From Candidatus Thalassarchaeaceae archaeon (GTDB lineage: Archaea > Thermoplasmatota > Poseidoniia > Poseidoniales > Thalassarchaeaceae): DNA of 64,000 nt. Each line of letters starts with the position of its first letter. Position 1 is the first letter of the stretch. The translations under genes were made by a program, and so were the position numbers. Positions 1-10,054 of this stretch are shown in pieces. The notes under the pieces were generated by a model. The model saw only the letters and a list, made by a program, of their open reading frames with translations. It was not told where the DNA came from and did no database searches. Where the stretch lies: NCBI GenBank assembly GCA_029250605.1, contig JAQXEZ010000016.1, positions 1-64,000 on the forward strand. Direction: 5' to 3'.

Positions 1-890
<890 letters not shown>

Positions 891-912
891 AAGAAACTCG
901 GAAACCGGGGGT

Positions 913-935
913 CGGGGTGGCTTTTTGCCACCCCG
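913..935 (+). terminator. Hairpin just after 16S, possible terminator or processing stem
   Basis: A perfect 9-bp inverted repeat (cggggtggc / gccaccccg) encloses a TTTTT loop, 22 nt beyond the mature 16S 3' end. It could stop transcription or mark the end of the precursor. The loop T-run is unlike a bacterial terminator, where the T-run follows the stem, so the role is inferred from position only. Confidence 0.5.
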
Positions 936-1006
936 CCTCCCACCTAGCCTCCTTCAGGAACCACAATAGCGCCCAATACGGTGCTTTTTTTGCATCTAGG
1001 CGAAGG

Positions 1007-1012
1007 TATATA
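1007..1012 (+). promoter_or_regulatory. TATA box of the aap operon
   Basis: TATATA is centred 28 nt before the ATG at 1038. This spacing puts the transcription start at or next to the start codon, so the mRNA would be leaderless. It also supports 1038 over the upstream GTG at 981 used in the ORF track. Confidence 0.6.
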
Positions 1013-1037
1013 CCTACTACATCGCGTCAGAAGCCTC

Positions 1038-2240
1038 ATGCAGCGATTACTCGCTTCAACAATGATGCTGTTAATGATGACCGCAGCCCTAGCAGGCTGT
1101 GCGGGATCCGACGTCACACAAGATGACGTGGATACCGCGAGAGAAGAAGGAAGAGCCGCTGGAATAGCAGAGGCTACACCGGTGAGCACCCTGGACACGA
1201 TTATCGATCGTGGAACCATGAAGTGCGGGGTGAAGGAGTCCCAGTACGGAATGGGATACCTAGACGCAGCCACGGGCGTACGCTCGGGACTGGACATCTC
1301 ATACTGCCGAGCTGTTGCCGCTGCTCTGGGACTTAACCCCTCTACGGACGTTGAGTACATCCCCGCATCCGGATCGGACAGGTTCGAGAAGCTAGCCGCC
1401 GGCACCATCGACGTTCTAATCCGCACCACGACCTGGACCACCAGCCGTGACGCGAGCCTGAACGCCGACTTCGCTGGAATGAACTTCTTCGATGGACAGG
1501 GCATCCTGGTCCGCGAGGACAGGTTCGCTGCAGCTGCTGCAGGAAACTCGGCCGCTGGACTGGACGCAGCCAACATCTGCGTTGGAATCGGTACCACTAC
1601 CGAGGGCAACATGCAGGACTGGTTCGCCTCCAGGGAGATCGCCTTCACGTCCGTGCCCGTAGCCGACGCCGCTGAGGCGACTGCTAAGTTCATCGACGGA
1701 TCATGCGACGCCTTCACCGGAGACATGTCGGCCATGGTTGCCAAGAAGTGGCAGCTCGACACCGACGGCTCGATGAACGGAGTGGACATCTGGATCGCTT
1801 CAGAGCTGATGTCCAAGGAGCCCCTAGGCGCGGCAACCCGCGACATGGACTCCGACTTCAAGGACGTCGTGGCATGGGTCTGGTACGGAATGGTAACCGC
1901 GGAGGAGATGGGCGTAACGTCCAGCAACCACGGTGCCATGGCAACCTCGGCCTGCGCCGTCAACGACGCTGGCTCAGCCACTGACCCAGGAATGTGCCGC
2001 CTTCTGACCGAGAACCTCGGTCTCGGCACTGCCACCAACCCGCTTGCGGGAACATGGATGGCAGCAGTCCTAGACGCCGCAGGAAACTACGGCGAGGCGT
2101 ACGATGACGCCTTCTGCGCTGGAGACTACGACGGAACCAGCGGATCGGCAGCCATGAACGACTGCCTGATCTCGCGCGCTGGAACGCTGAACGCCCTCGT
2201 CTCAGAGGGTGGCATCCAGTACGCACCTCCAATGCGCTGA
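1038..2240 (+). CDS. aapJ: General L-amino-acid ABC transporter, substrate-binding lipoprotein
   Basis: This is the extracellular binding protein of an Aap/Bzt-type amino-acid importer (SBP_bac_3 fold). From ATG 1038 (400 aa) it begins with a lipoprotein signal, a short basic start, a Met/Leu-rich core and lipobox LAGC, followed by an Asp/Gly-rich linker. The mature part opens with TLDTIIDRGTMKCGVKES and contains GLDISYCRAVAAALG and SDRFEKLAAGTIDVLIRTTTW, typical of AapJ. Cysteines are numerous, suggesting disulfides outside the cell. It heads the order J-Q-M-P. The start at 981 would place 19 residues before the signal peptide, so it was rejected. The exact substrate range cannot be read from sequence. 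Confidence 0.9.
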   Translation: MQRLLASTMMLLMMTAALAGCAGSDVTQDDVDTAREEGRAAGIAEATPVSTLDTIIDRGTMKCGVKESQYGMGYLDAATGVRSGLDISYCRAVAAALGLNPSTDVEYIPASGSDRFEKLAAGTIDVLIRTTTWTTSRDASLNADFAGMNFFDGQGILVREDRFAAAAAGNSAAGLDAANICVGIGTTTEGNMQDWFASREIAFTSVPVADAAEATAKFIDGSCDAFTGDMSAMVAKKWQLDTDGSMNGVDIWIASELMSKEPLGAATRDMDSDFKDVVAWVWYGMVTAEEMGVTSSNHGAMATSACAVNDAGSATDPGMCRLLTENLGLGTATNPLAGTWMAAVLDAAGNYGEAYDDAFCAGDYDGTSGSAAMNDCLISRAGTLNALVSEGGIQYAPPMR

Positions 2241-2272
2241 TCCCTCAAGATTAGCAATTAGGAATTACGAAA

Positions 2273-2303
2273 GCCCCCGGGGGGGATTAACTCCCCCGGG
2301 GGC
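2273..2303 (+). terminator. Strong GC hairpin between aapJ and aapQ
   Basis: Arms gcccccggggg and cccccgggggc form an 11-bp G/C stem around gga..ct bases. It lies 32 nt after the aapJ stop and before the permease gene. It may attenuate transcription or protect the 3' end of a separate, abundant aapJ message, which is common for binding-protein genes. Each arm is itself a palindrome (CCCCCGGGGG). Confidence 0.6.
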
Positions 2304-2342
2304 CTCAAACATCAAGTGGTTAAGCGAATAGCATGTGGTAGA

Positions 2343-5060
2343 ATGGACCTCATGCGCAATCGCCTGTCAGGACTACTGGCCATCCTTTCCGAGATGATGA
2401 GGAGGCCGACTCAGAGAGCCTCGAACGCCGCAATTCTCCTAGGGCTCCTGTACGTCTTACTAGCCGGGCCCTATGTGGGCATGCTCCCATCGCTGCCATT
2501 CCTGACCCTATTCTCCTGCCTTCTAGGAATCGGGTTCATTGCTCGAGCCGTCGACAAAATTGGCACCTTAGAAAACGAGTGGGGAATCCGAGACACGCTA
2601 TCTATCGGGGTGCTGCTTTCGCTCCCGACGCTGTACTGGAGGTATTCGAACAAGTTCCTCGGTATGTCCTCGGACTACCTTTCAAAGATGGCTACAGACA
2701 TCCCATGCACGACCGGGGTCAATTGCGTCCTTGATGCCCAGCAAAACCTAGCCTTCTACCCCCTGGACAAGATGATCCTGTTCTTCGGTGGCTTGACCCT
2801 GCTATTGTTCATGCTAGTGCAGAACGAATTCTCCAGTATTTCCAATTTGACGGGCAAAGTCTACAGGACCTTGAGGAGATTCGCAAGGGACCCAAGAAAG
2901 GGTTACGAGGACCTGATCGCCGGCTTCCGGCACAAAATAGCCGTAATACGCAAGAGTCCCGAGACGGCAATCAAAGATCGGATCGACCCAGTGACAGGAG
3001 TAAAGGTCGGTGAGATCGAAGTCGAACTGGAAAAACCGGGAGACTCGCACGCCCACCTAGCGGAAGCGTCACTCGGGTCCGCATTCTACGACGTCTCGAC
3101 CTCCCTGTTCGCAATCACCGTCTTCCTCGCGTGCTACTTGATTGTGCCAGACATGGACCTATCCGCCAGCACCCAGGTCCCATTCCTCTTCCTAGGCACG
3201 GGAGTGGTCTCCGGGATCCTGCTCCTCCAGAACAACCTCGATGACCTCCTCTCAATCCGGCCCCACAACTTCCGCGACTACACGGACGGAAGCGCCAGGT
3301 CGAAATCCGCTGCTGCTTCTTTGCTCACGATCGTCCTCTTCGTAGTGCTCTTCCTCAACGTCTCGTACGTCCCCCTAATATCCCAAGACATCCCATCCTT
3401 CCTGACCCTGATCACCCTGATCACCCTGACCTGCTGGGCCTTCATCCTCTCCAAGGAGGGGGCTAAACCCAAAGTCCAGTCACACAGGTCTGCAGCATTC
3501 GCCTTCCTAGTGATATTCCCATTCCTGATGTACCTGTTCCTGAGGGTGTTGTTCCTAATGAACGACGGCACCAACCCGGTAATGCTGAACCGATGGGAGG
3601 TGAGGTACGAGTTCATGGACCTCGGTAACACGTTCAAGATCAATCCATGGCCACTGGACGCCGAGCCAAACATCGATGCGAGGTGGATTTTCCTCAAGGC
3701 GGCCATAATCAACTCCGTCAGAGTCACCCTCGTCAGCATCATCCTGTGCACCATCCTAGGGGTAATAGTCGGAGTCGCCCGCCTCTCAAGCAACAAGCTG
3801 ACCGCTTGGGCAGCCACGGCATACGTCGAGATATTCCGAAACCTCCCCCTTGCGGTCCTACTCTTCCTGCTAGCCACGCAGATCGGACTGCAGTTCCCGA
3901 TGATGCCAGAGGAGAAGAACCTGTTCGGCGGTGCGATCTACTACAGCAACAAGGGCATCTGGTTCACCACGGTTGCCTCCTACGGGGCGCTGGCCCTCTC
4001 TGTAGTCGGACTAGCCATGGTCAGGGCCCTGCTCCGTCACCAAGACAGGGTGGAGCCCCGAACCATCTCGGCACCACAGGGATTCAGCCTCAGGAGGCCA
4101 TTCGCTTCGTTGGGGTGGAGGTTCGAGCCCCTAGCCGCCGACCTATTCGTCATCCTCTCCCTGGTTCTACTATTGACCAGGGTGCAAATCGGCGAGGCAC
4201 TATTCACGACCCCGTCCGGAAGGTTCTCGCCGGGAGTAATCAGCAGTGACCTGTTCGAGGCCCTGTTCTACCCGTTCCTAGGGAGCCTGCCTGACGGCCT
4301 CACGACCATTGATGGAAAGTCCAACGTGCAGACGCTGGGGGACAACGCACAGATAGCGATCGGACCCCTGCTGGGCGTCCTGCTATTGGTGTACTCCCTC
4401 CTGGTCACCACCAACGTAGACGATGACGGCATGAATTCGCTGGAGGTGGACGACACCGAGGAAGGCATCAGGCGACGATTCACCCTCTGGGTCGCAGTCT
4501 TCGCCTTCGCACTAGGGGTAACCCTCGCGGGCGGGATTTACGAGGTTGGCGAGGCCCTTTCGATGCCCGAGTTCACCAAGGACAGGAACAACGACGGCGT
4601 CCTAGACCAGCCAGGGTCTTGGGGGATAGAGGAGGGAACCGGGTTCGAGATAACGCCCTTCTTCCTCGCGATGGTACTCGGGCTGACACTATTCACCGCA
4701 TCCGTGGTGGCGGAGATTGTCAGGGGGAGCATACAGTCACTTCCCAGGGGGCAGGTGGAGGCTGCCATATCGCTCTCATTGAACCCGTTCCAGAGGCTGA
4801 GGCTGGTCATACTCCCTCAGGCTCTGAGGAGCATGATCCCCCTGCTGAACAACCAGTTCATGAACGTCTGGAAGAACTCCAGCCTGGCCGTGGTCGTGGC
4901 CTACACTGACATTTTCTACGTCATCCTGGTGATGATGAACAACGTCGGCAAGCTCATCCCACTGTTCCTGCTCCTCCTGGTCACATACCAGATTGGCAGC
5001 CTCACGATTTCTGCGGTAATGAACTGGTACAACTCCAGAGTAACGAGCGTGAAGATATGA
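2343..5060 (+). CDS. aapQ: Amino-acid ABC transporter permease, AapQ-like, greatly enlarged
   Basis: Integral membrane permease of the Aap importer. The C-terminal half carries the binding-protein-dependent permease domain (FLKAAIINSVRVTLVSIILC onward, with YVEIFRNLPLAVLLFLLATQ) and the EAA loop (EAAISLSLNPFQRLRLVILP) that docks on the ATPase. At about 905 aa it is over twice the length of bacterial AapQ (about 400). The extra material is an N-terminal block of about 450 residues with several membrane segments and a charged loop, plus long loops between the permease helices. One loop contains DRNNDGVLD, an EF-hand/dockerin-like calcium loop. The start is 2343 or 2352; the weak AT-rich box at 2319-2328 fits either. 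It overlaps aapM by 4 nt (ATGA). Confidence 0.85.
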   Translation: MDLMRNRLSGLLAILSEMMRRPTQRASNAAILLGLLYVLLAGPYVGMLPSLPFLTLFSCLLGIGFIARAVDKIGTLENEWGIRDTLSIGVLLSLPTLYWRYSNKFLGMSSDYLSKMATDIPCTTGVNCVLDAQQNLAFYPLDKMILFFGGLTLLLFMLVQNEFSSISNLTGKVYRTLRRFARDPRKGYEDLIAGFRHKIAVIRKSPETAIKDRIDPVTGVKVGEIEVELEKPGDSHAHLAEASLGSAFYDVSTSLFAITVFLACYLIVPDMDLSASTQVPFLFLGTGVVSGILLLQNNLDDLLSIRPHNFRDYTDGSARSKSAAASLLTIVLFVVLFLNVSYVPLISQDIPSFLTLITLITLTCWAFILSKEGAKPKVQSHRSAAFAFLVIFPFLMYLFLRVLFLMNDGTNPVMLNRWEVRYEFMDLGNTFKINPWPLDAEPNIDARWIFLKAAIINSVRVTLVSIILCTILGVIVGVARLSSNKLTAWAATAYVEIFRNLPLAVLLFLLATQIGLQFPMMPEEKNLFGGAIYYSNKGIWFTTVASYGALALSVVGLAMVRALLRHQDRVEPRTISAPQGFSLRRPFASLGWRFEPLAADLFVILSLVLLLTRVQIGEALFTTPSGRFSPGVISSDLFEALFYPFLGSLPDGLTTIDGKSNVQTLGDNAQIAIGPLLGVLLLVYSLLVTTNVDDDGMNSLEVDDTEEGIRRRFTLWVAVFAFALGVTLAGGIYEVGEALSMPEFTKDRNNDGVLDQPGSWGIEEGTGFEITPFFLAMVLGLTLFTASVVAEIVRGSIQSLPRGQVEAAISLSLNPFQRLRLVILPQALRSMIPLLNNQFMNVWKNSSLAVVVAYTDIFYVILVMMNNVGKLIPLFLLLLVTYQIGSLTISAVMNWYNSRVTSVKI

Positions 5061-6742
5061 CTACGATCAAGAAGGTACTGGATTCGATGTGGGCCCTGGC
5101 TCCTTCAGCCCTGAAGTCAGAGACCGGCATTAGGGAATTGGAAGAATCAATAGTCGGCAAAAGCGGCAATCCATGGATAAACCACGAGAACGAAAGAGTA
5201 GTCTCTTCCTTTGTATTGGGGCTATCCATAACCATGGCGTTCGCCTTCTCAATGGAGTCTTGGAGAGCAGCAACAATGGAACTCAACCCGGTAATGGGGC
5301 AGCCTACCGGCGATGCCGACCTACTGGCTATCTTGTACTTCCTGCTAGCCGCGTTCACCTACTGGGTCACCATTTCCTCGATGGTGAAACTAACTTGGCT
5401 CAAGTCCACATCGACTGCCCTTCTCGGAATCTCGACTGCGTGGATAATATTCATCGTCTCCACATTCCTGATCCACTGGTCGCTCATAGAGGCGGACTGG
5501 GTCGTGGTCTGGGCGAACAGAGATCTGGTGATGATGGGGCAGCTGATGAAGGAGCAGATGACCCAGTCCCCAGGATCACACGTCTGCATAAACGAGTCGA
5601 ACTGCTACGGCATCAACCAGAACTTCCGACTTTGGTGGTCACTTTACCTGACCTTCGGGATTCTGGGTGGCTCTTATGGGGCAAGCGGGGAGAAGCCCAG
5701 GAAATTCCTGGTCCCGTTCTTCGCCATCATGGGCCTAGTGGCTCTGATAGCCCTCAATCCGACTGAGGTCAGTTACAAGACTGACACGGTCCAGGTCAAG
5801 CTGGCGATCGCTACACTCTGGGCCCTCGTGGGATACGGCCTAGCGTACTGGTACTCGAAGAACAACGAGGAGTACAAGGTAAACCGACTGAAGTCATATC
5901 TGGCAGTATCGGCCGTGGCCACGTTCTTCTTCGCAATCCTGATCATGGATCCGCCTCAGTTCGTCAAAGACGGGGCAGAGGTACTTGGAGGGACCCCGGC
6001 CCAATCTTTCTCAGAGGATATCATCGCAGGCGACAGAACCCCCTCGACCTGGGACAAGCTTGCCGGCAACGGAATCGAGGCATCCCAATGGGGCGGTCTG
6101 TTCGTGAACCTGATTATCGCCACCGCAGGATGCGTCCTAGGCTTCGGGATAGGGGTCGTCTTAGCCTTCGGGAGGCAGAGCGACCAGGCATTCTTCAGCA
6201 TCCCATCCATCGCCGTGATAGAGTTGGTGAGATCAGGGCCGCTGATCTGCTGGCTGTACTTCGCGGTGTTCATGATGCCCGACCTGATGGACCCATTCTA
6301 CAACGCAGAGGACATAATCAGGATGCTCCTGATGTTCGGAATATTCGGTGGGTGCTACATCGCCGAGGTCCTCAGGGGCGGTCTGCAGGCCGTTGACAGC
6401 GGTCAGAAGGAGGCAGCAGCAGCACTAGGGCTATCACCACTCCAGACCAAGCTGCAGGTCGAACTCCCCAACGCGGTCAGGACCACCCTTCCCTCGATCA
6501 TCAGCGTGTTCATCGGCCTCTGGAAGGACACCACCCTCCTCTTCATCGTCAACATCCTCGACTTCTTCAAGCTGGCAAAGGACCTGCCCAACTCGGATCT
6601 GAGGTTCCTCGGGGACTTCCTCGAGCCGCTCTATGTCACCGCAGTGGTGTTCTGGATTTTCGCATTCTACTTGTCTAGGGTCTCGATGAAGGTCGAGAAG
6701 AACCTTGGGCTCGTAAGAGAAGGAGGAGGAGAAGCTGCATGA
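5057..6742 (+). CDS. aapM: Amino-acid ABC transporter permease, AapM-like
   Basis: Second permease of the importer, 561 aa against about 380 in bacteria. The N-terminal 350 residues hold several predicted membrane helices and a Cys-containing loop (CINESNCYG). The conserved permease core follows from [20 protein letters not shown], with [20 protein letters not shown], and the EAA loop [20 protein letters not shown] followed by [20 protein letters not shown]. The ATG overlaps the aapQ stop, and its own stop overlaps aapP in the same ATGA way, so the three genes are translationally coupled. Confidence 0.88.
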   Translation: MTTIKKVLDSMWALAPSALKSETGIRELEESIVGKSGNPWINHENERVVSSFVLGLSITMAFAFSMESWRAATMELNPVMGQPTGDADLLAILYFLLAAFTYWVTISSMVKLTWLKSTSTALLGISTAWIIFIVSTFLIHWSLIEADWVVVWANRDLVMMGQLMKEQMTQSPGSHVCINESNCYGINQNFRLWWSLYLTFGILGGSYGASGEKPRKFLVPFFAIMGLVALIALNPTEVSYKTDTVQVKLAIATLWALVGYGLAYWYSKNNEEYKVNRLKSYLAVSAVATFFFAILIMDPPQFVKDGAEVLGGTPAQSFSEDIIAGDRTPSTWDKLAGNGIEASQWGGLFVNLIIATAGCVLGFGIGVVLAFGRQSDQAFFSIPSIAVIELVRSGPLICWLYFAVFMMPDLMDPFYNAEDIIRMLLMFGIFGGCYIAEVLRGGLQAVDSGQKEAAAALGLSPLQTKLQVELPNAVRTTLPSIISVFIGLWKDTTLLFIVNILDFFKLAKDLPNSDLRFLGDFLEPLYVTAVVFWIFAFYLSRVSMKVEKNLGLVREGGGEAA

Positions 6743-7491
6743 GTGAAGAAAGCGATGAGATGATAATTGAAACAGAGGGAGTTAGGGTGAACTTCGGTGA
6801 CTTCTGGGCACTGAAGGGAGTGGACATCAAGGTCAGGAAAGGCGAGATAATAGTCATCCTGGGGCCATCGGGGTCCGGGAAGTCCACATTCATAAGGACC
6901 CTCAACCGACTCCAGCCCCACAGCGGTGGGACGATCAAGATCGATGGTATTACCGTCGACGAGGACACAACGGTATCCGACCTGAAGTACGTTCGCTCGG
7001 AGATCGGGTTCGTATTCCAGCAGTTCAACCTCTTCCCCCATCTCACCATAATGGAGAACATCACGCTAGCCCCAATGAAGGTAAAGAGAATGCCAAAGAG
7101 GGAGGCCGAGGAGAGGGCCATGGAGCTGCTGGAGAGGGTAGGAATCCCCGAGCAGGCATACAAGTACCCAAGCGGCCTTTCAGGCGGGCAGCAGCAGAGG
7201 GTGGCCATTGCCAGGGCCCTAGCAATGGATCCGAAGATCATGCTCTTCGACGAGCCGACCTCGGCTCTCGACCCAGAGATGATCAAGGAGGTCCTCGAGG
7301 TCATGATAGACCTGGCGAGGCGAGACATCACGATGATTGTGGTCACTCACGAGATGGGCTTTGCCAAGGAGGTCGCTGACAGGTGCATCCTCTTCGACGA
7401 GGGGCATCTGATAGAGGAGAACAATCCCGAGGAGTTCTTCTCGAAGCCGAAGCACGAAAGGACCAAGCTGTTCCTAGAGCAGATCCTCTAG
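6739..7491 (+). CDS. aapP: Amino-acid ABC transporter ATPase
   Basis: The 250-aa cytoplasmic ATPase of the importer (GlnQ/HisP/AapP family, full length). It shows Walker [19 protein letters not shown]-loop [13 protein letters not shown], signature [16 protein letters not shown], Walker [15 protein letters not shown] and switch histidine [15 protein letters not shown]. It is the last gene of the operon and its stop overlaps by 4 nt the stop of the convergent NAD kinase gene. Confidence 0.95.
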   Translation: MSEESDEMIIETEGVRVNFGDFWALKGVDIKVRKGEIIVILGPSGSGKSTFIRTLNRLQPHSGGTIKIDGITVDEDTTVSDLKYVRSEIGFVFQQFNLFPHLTIMENITLAPMKVKRMPKREAEERAMELLERVGIPEQAYKYPSGLSGGQQQRVAIARALAMDPKIMLFDEPTSALDPEMIKEVLEVMIDLARRDITMIVVTHEMGFAKEVADRCILFDEGHLIEENNPEEFFSKPKHERTKLFLEQIL

Positions 7492-8363
7492 GTCCTGGAG
7501 AGCCACTGGGAGACGCCGTTCAGTATCGCCCCCCTGAAGGTGAGCAGGCTCAGGCTCGGTCCATTCAAGCCTATCGTCAGGGTCGCACCCCTGGTGAAGT
7601 GGGTCTCGTCCCACCCGTCGCTGACCACGTAGCCCCTGTGCATGTCACTCGTGATCACGGTAGGCTCACTGACCCACTCCCAGTAGGAGCCGTCTGCCGA
7701 CCTGTCCGCACGAGGGAGGTCCCTGGCAACGTACAGGTAGTGGTCGTCAATCTCGCTGGCCGGGAAATCGACTCCCTCGATGTTGGCGACGTGCCTGAAC
7801 CAGGCCCCCTGTCCCACGAAGGTCGAGAATAGGCACCCGGAAGAGTGCTGCATGGAGTCAATCCCCCTCCTCTGGAGCCTGTACTTGGATGGCTGGTACT
7901 GGTGAGTGTTGGCGACGAGGAGGTCATTTAGGGCGGGATCGCATCGAATGACGTTCCCGCTCGTGGTCTCGATCTCGGCTTGAAGGCGAGGCAGGACGTT
8001 GACTATCGCCTTCCCATCCAGGGCAGCCCTAACGTCCTCGGAGAACGTGCTTGGATCGCTGCCCATGAAGAATCCGTACGAACCCCCGTTGCCCTCGACG
8101 CGCGGGTGGCTGTTTACCCCCATCACCGGGGTGTTCTCGTCGACCGAGTGAGCTATCGACGTCAGAGTCCCATCGCCACCCAGCACGATGACCAGGTCGG
8201 GCTCCACGAAGTCAGCTCGCCTGACGGTCTCCCTGGCGGTGTAGCCAACGTTCAGCCCCCTCTCTGCCTCGAGATTGTCGAGCACTCGCCTGACTTCCTC
8301 AAGCGACCTGTCGTGGACTTCCTCGAAGTTCTTCTTGTAGACGACGAGGATGTCTGCGCTCAT
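7488..8363 (-). CDS. NAD kinase family protein
   Basis: ATP-NAD kinase fold, expected to phosphorylate NAD to NADP in the cytosol. The diagnostic motif GGDGT occurs in [16 protein letters not shown], and the N-terminus [20 protein letters not shown] resembles the mitochondrial NADK2-like branch more than typical archaeal NadK. The chosen ATG at 8363 (291 aa) has a purine-rich GGGAGG upstream and lies downstream of a TATA-like cctatat at about 8400; the ORF-track start adds 18 residues with no family similarity. The 3' end is convergent with aapP. Family assignment is firm; preference for NAD or another substrate is not. Confidence 0.85.
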   Translation of the reverse strand: MSADILVVYKKNFEEVHDRSLEEVRRVLDNLEAERGLNVGYTARETVRRADFVEPDLVIVLGGDGTLTSIAHSVDENTPVMGVNSHPRVEGNGGSYGFFMGSDPSTFSEDVRAALDGKAIVNVLPRLQAEIETTSGNVIRCDPALNDLLVANTHQYQPSKYRLQRRGIDSMQHSSGCLFSTFVGQGAWFRHVANIEGVDFPASEIDDHYLYVARDLPRADRSADGSYWEWVSEPTVITSDMHRGYVVSDGWDETHFTRGATLTIGLNGPSLSLLTFRGAILNGVSQWLSRT

Positions 8364-8448
8364 AGTTGGCCTCCCTCGGCAATCGCTCCACGTGCCCTCC
8401 ATATAGGGGCCACGCAAACCGACTCACGCCCGAATCCATTGAGGAACG

Positions 8449-8455
8449 CATATTT
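8449..8455 (+). promoter_or_regulatory. TATA box for the 8478 lipoprotein gene
   Basis: catattt is centred 26-27 nt upstream of GTG 8478, giving a predicted leaderless transcript. This fixes a start that the ORF track placed 500 nt too early, inside the antisense of the NAD kinase gene. Confidence 0.55.
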
Positions 8456-8477
8456 GGGCACCCATTCAGCCACCGAC

Positions 8478-9593
8478 GTGCTCAGACCCGTCTTGCTGTC
8501 GTTATTGCTCTGCATCCCTGCGCTATCCGGCTGCCTGGAGGTCGAGAGGCACTGCCCAGAGGGCACATGCTTCCCCCTCACCAGCAGCGCATTCAACTCC
8601 ATCCTGGAGGAGGTCGGGGAGATAGACGCACTGCAACTGGCTGAGGGGTACGACAGGCTCAGCGTCAGCACCCTATCCAGGTTCACCGAATCCGGAGTCA
8701 GCGGGGAGATGCAGTGGAAGGTCGAGAAGGACGACGATAGGGAACTCCGGCTAGTAGTCAACTCGGTCGTGGTCGGCGGGATAGTAGTGGTAGGTTACGA
8801 GATCTGGGACGGTGGTCCCGACACCTACACCAGGACCTCGGATCACTGGATGAAGGGGAGGGACATGGAGCCGAACTACGAGGACCCCTTCCTAGAGATA
8901 GCGAGGCTGGCGGCTGAGGACCCCAATGGGAGGTGGCCGCCATTCAGATACGACGTCTCCCAGTTCTCAGACCTAAGTTGGACGATAACCGGGGATGCCA
9001 TGGAGTCATACCAGATAGCCAGGGCAACCAGCGGCCCGGATGAGATTTACTTCGAGATACATGGACTGACTCCGAGGATTGTCGGCCTCACGATTTACTC
9101 GGAGGGACTCAGCCAGGAGGATGTGACATTCTCCATGTCCATCGCCACGGAAGACTGGGACCACGCACTCAGCATCGACTACTACCTTACCATGCTCGAG
9201 GGTAACTCATACTTGGGCATGAGCGGACTGGCTGAGTTCCCACGGGCTCCCGTCCCATTCATCCCAATCCCAGACCAGCAGTCAGTCACAGGCGATACCA
9301 CCACGGTCACCGGGACGGTCCCCGGGGAGATGTCCCACGAGGTTTCCCTGTCCGAGATGGAGATGCACGTCTTCTCAGGCGGGTCTTCCGTTGCGAGTCT
9401 GATGCTCAACGATGAGCAGGCCAACATTTCCGCCGAGGGCGGGACGTGGTGGGATCTCACATGGACTGACTCCGGAGACTCGGGCCTACTGTCGCAATTG
9501 GACACCTTCTCCATCAGGACGAACTCAGACGAGACCTTCGAGATCCGAATCTTCGATCATTGGGCACAGGCCTGGACCGATGGCCTAGGATAG
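8478..9593 (+). CDS. Predicted secreted lipoprotein, function unknown
   Basis: A 371-aa protein that begins at GTG with a short lipoprotein signal: hydrophobic VLLSLLLCIPA then lipobox LSGC. The mature part is acidic and Trp/Asp-rich with beta-type alternation and several repeats of the pattern hydrophobic-x-hydrophobic-x. CPEGTC near the N-terminus may form a disulfide. No catalytic motif or known family was recognised. It is divergent from the NAD kinase gene and stands alone. The likely location is the outer face of the cytoplasmic membrane, by lipid anchor. Confidence 0.75.
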   Translation: MLRPVLLSLLLCIPALSGCLEVERHCPEGTCFPLTSSAFNSILEEVGEIDALQLAEGYDRLSVSTLSRFTESGVSGEMQWKVEKDDDRELRLVVNSVVVGGIVVVGYEIWDGGPDTYTRTSDHWMKGRDMEPNYEDPFLEIARLAAEDPNGRWPPFRYDVSQFSDLSWTITGDAMESYQIARATSGPDEIYFEIHGLTPRIVGLTIYSEGLSQEDVTFSMSIATEDWDHALSIDYYLTMLEGNSYLGMSGLAEFPRAPVPFIPIPDQQSVTGDTTTVTGTVPGEMSHEVSLSEMEMHVFSGGSSVASLMLNDEQANISAEGGTWWDLTWTDSGDSGLLSQLDTFSIRTNSDETFEIRIFDHWAQAWTDGLG

Positions 9594-9630
9594 AGAAATC
9601 CGGGACCAATGACGAGGAAGAGTGAGGCGC

Positions 9631-9990
9631 CTAGATCCAATCGTCATTGGGGGCAGTCAGCTCGCTACCTGCGTTCCCTGTGTTCACGACCCCTCTAGGC
9701 TCTACCAGCATCACCTTGCACTCAGAGTCGGCGCAGGGCTTGTGCCTCACGCCCTTGGGAACGACGTACATCTCACCCTCGCCCAGCTCTACCGAACCAT
9801 CCTCGAACTCGATCCTCATGCTTCCCTCGATGACGATGAAAGCCTCGTCCGTGTCTTCATGCTCGTGCCAGACGAACTCCCCCTCTATCTTGACGAGCTT
9901 GAACTGGTAGTCGTTCATCTCGGCGATCACCTTGGGTGTCCACTGTTCTGAGAAGCCGGAGAGCTTTTCCCTGAGGTTTACCTTGTCCAT
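9631..9990 (-). CDS. Cupin-domain protein
   Basis: A 119-aa single-domain cupin. The metal-binding pattern is visible as [16 protein letters not shown] (motif 1, His-x-His-x-Asp/Glu) and KGVRHKPCA (motif 2 with the second His). [20 protein letters not shown] forms the central strands. Small stand-alone cupins of this type often belong to mannose-6-phosphate isomerase-like or uncharacterised groups, so the substrate is unknown. ATG 9990 is preferred to TTG 9999 because an AT-rich box shared with the divergent SDR gene lies about 27 nt upstream. Confidence 0.85.
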   Translation of the reverse strand: MDKVNLREKLSGFSEQWTPKVIAEMNDYQFKLVKIEGEFVWHEHEDTDEAFIVIEGSMRIEFEDGSVELGEGEMYVVPKGVRHKPCADSECKVMLVEPRGVVNTGNAGSELTAPNDDWI

Positions 9991-10016
9991 CCCACTCAAT
10001 TCCCCGGCTGAGTCGA

Positions 10017-10032
10017 TGTATTCAAATTATTA
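10017..10032. promoter_or_regulatory. Shared divergent promoter between cupin and SDR genes
   Basis: The AT-rich stretch gtattcaaattatta supplies a TATA box in each direction. aaattatta (10024-10032) is 27 nt before ATG 10055 on the plus strand, and the left half is about 27 nt before ATG 9990 on the minus strand. Both transcripts would be leaderless or nearly so. Confidence 0.5.
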
Positions 10033-10054
10033 GGGCGGACTAATCACAAGGAAC

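Noticed and set aside
913-935. Hairpin after 16S as a bacterial rho-independent terminator
   Set aside because: The T-run is in the loop rather than after the stem, so only a general terminator or processing role is offered.
981-1037. GTG start of aapJ proposed by the ORF track
   Set aside because: It would put 19 residues before a good lipoprotein signal and lies upstream of the TATA box.
944-2038. 364-aa minus-strand ORF across aapJ
   Set aside because: It is antisense to a well-supported lipoprotein gene and its translation has no coherent domain; a shadow of GC-rich coding sequence.
7980-8477. N-terminal 166 residues of the 537-aa track ORF
   Set aside because: They lie antisense to the NAD kinase gene; a TATA box and signal peptide place the real start at GTG 8478.
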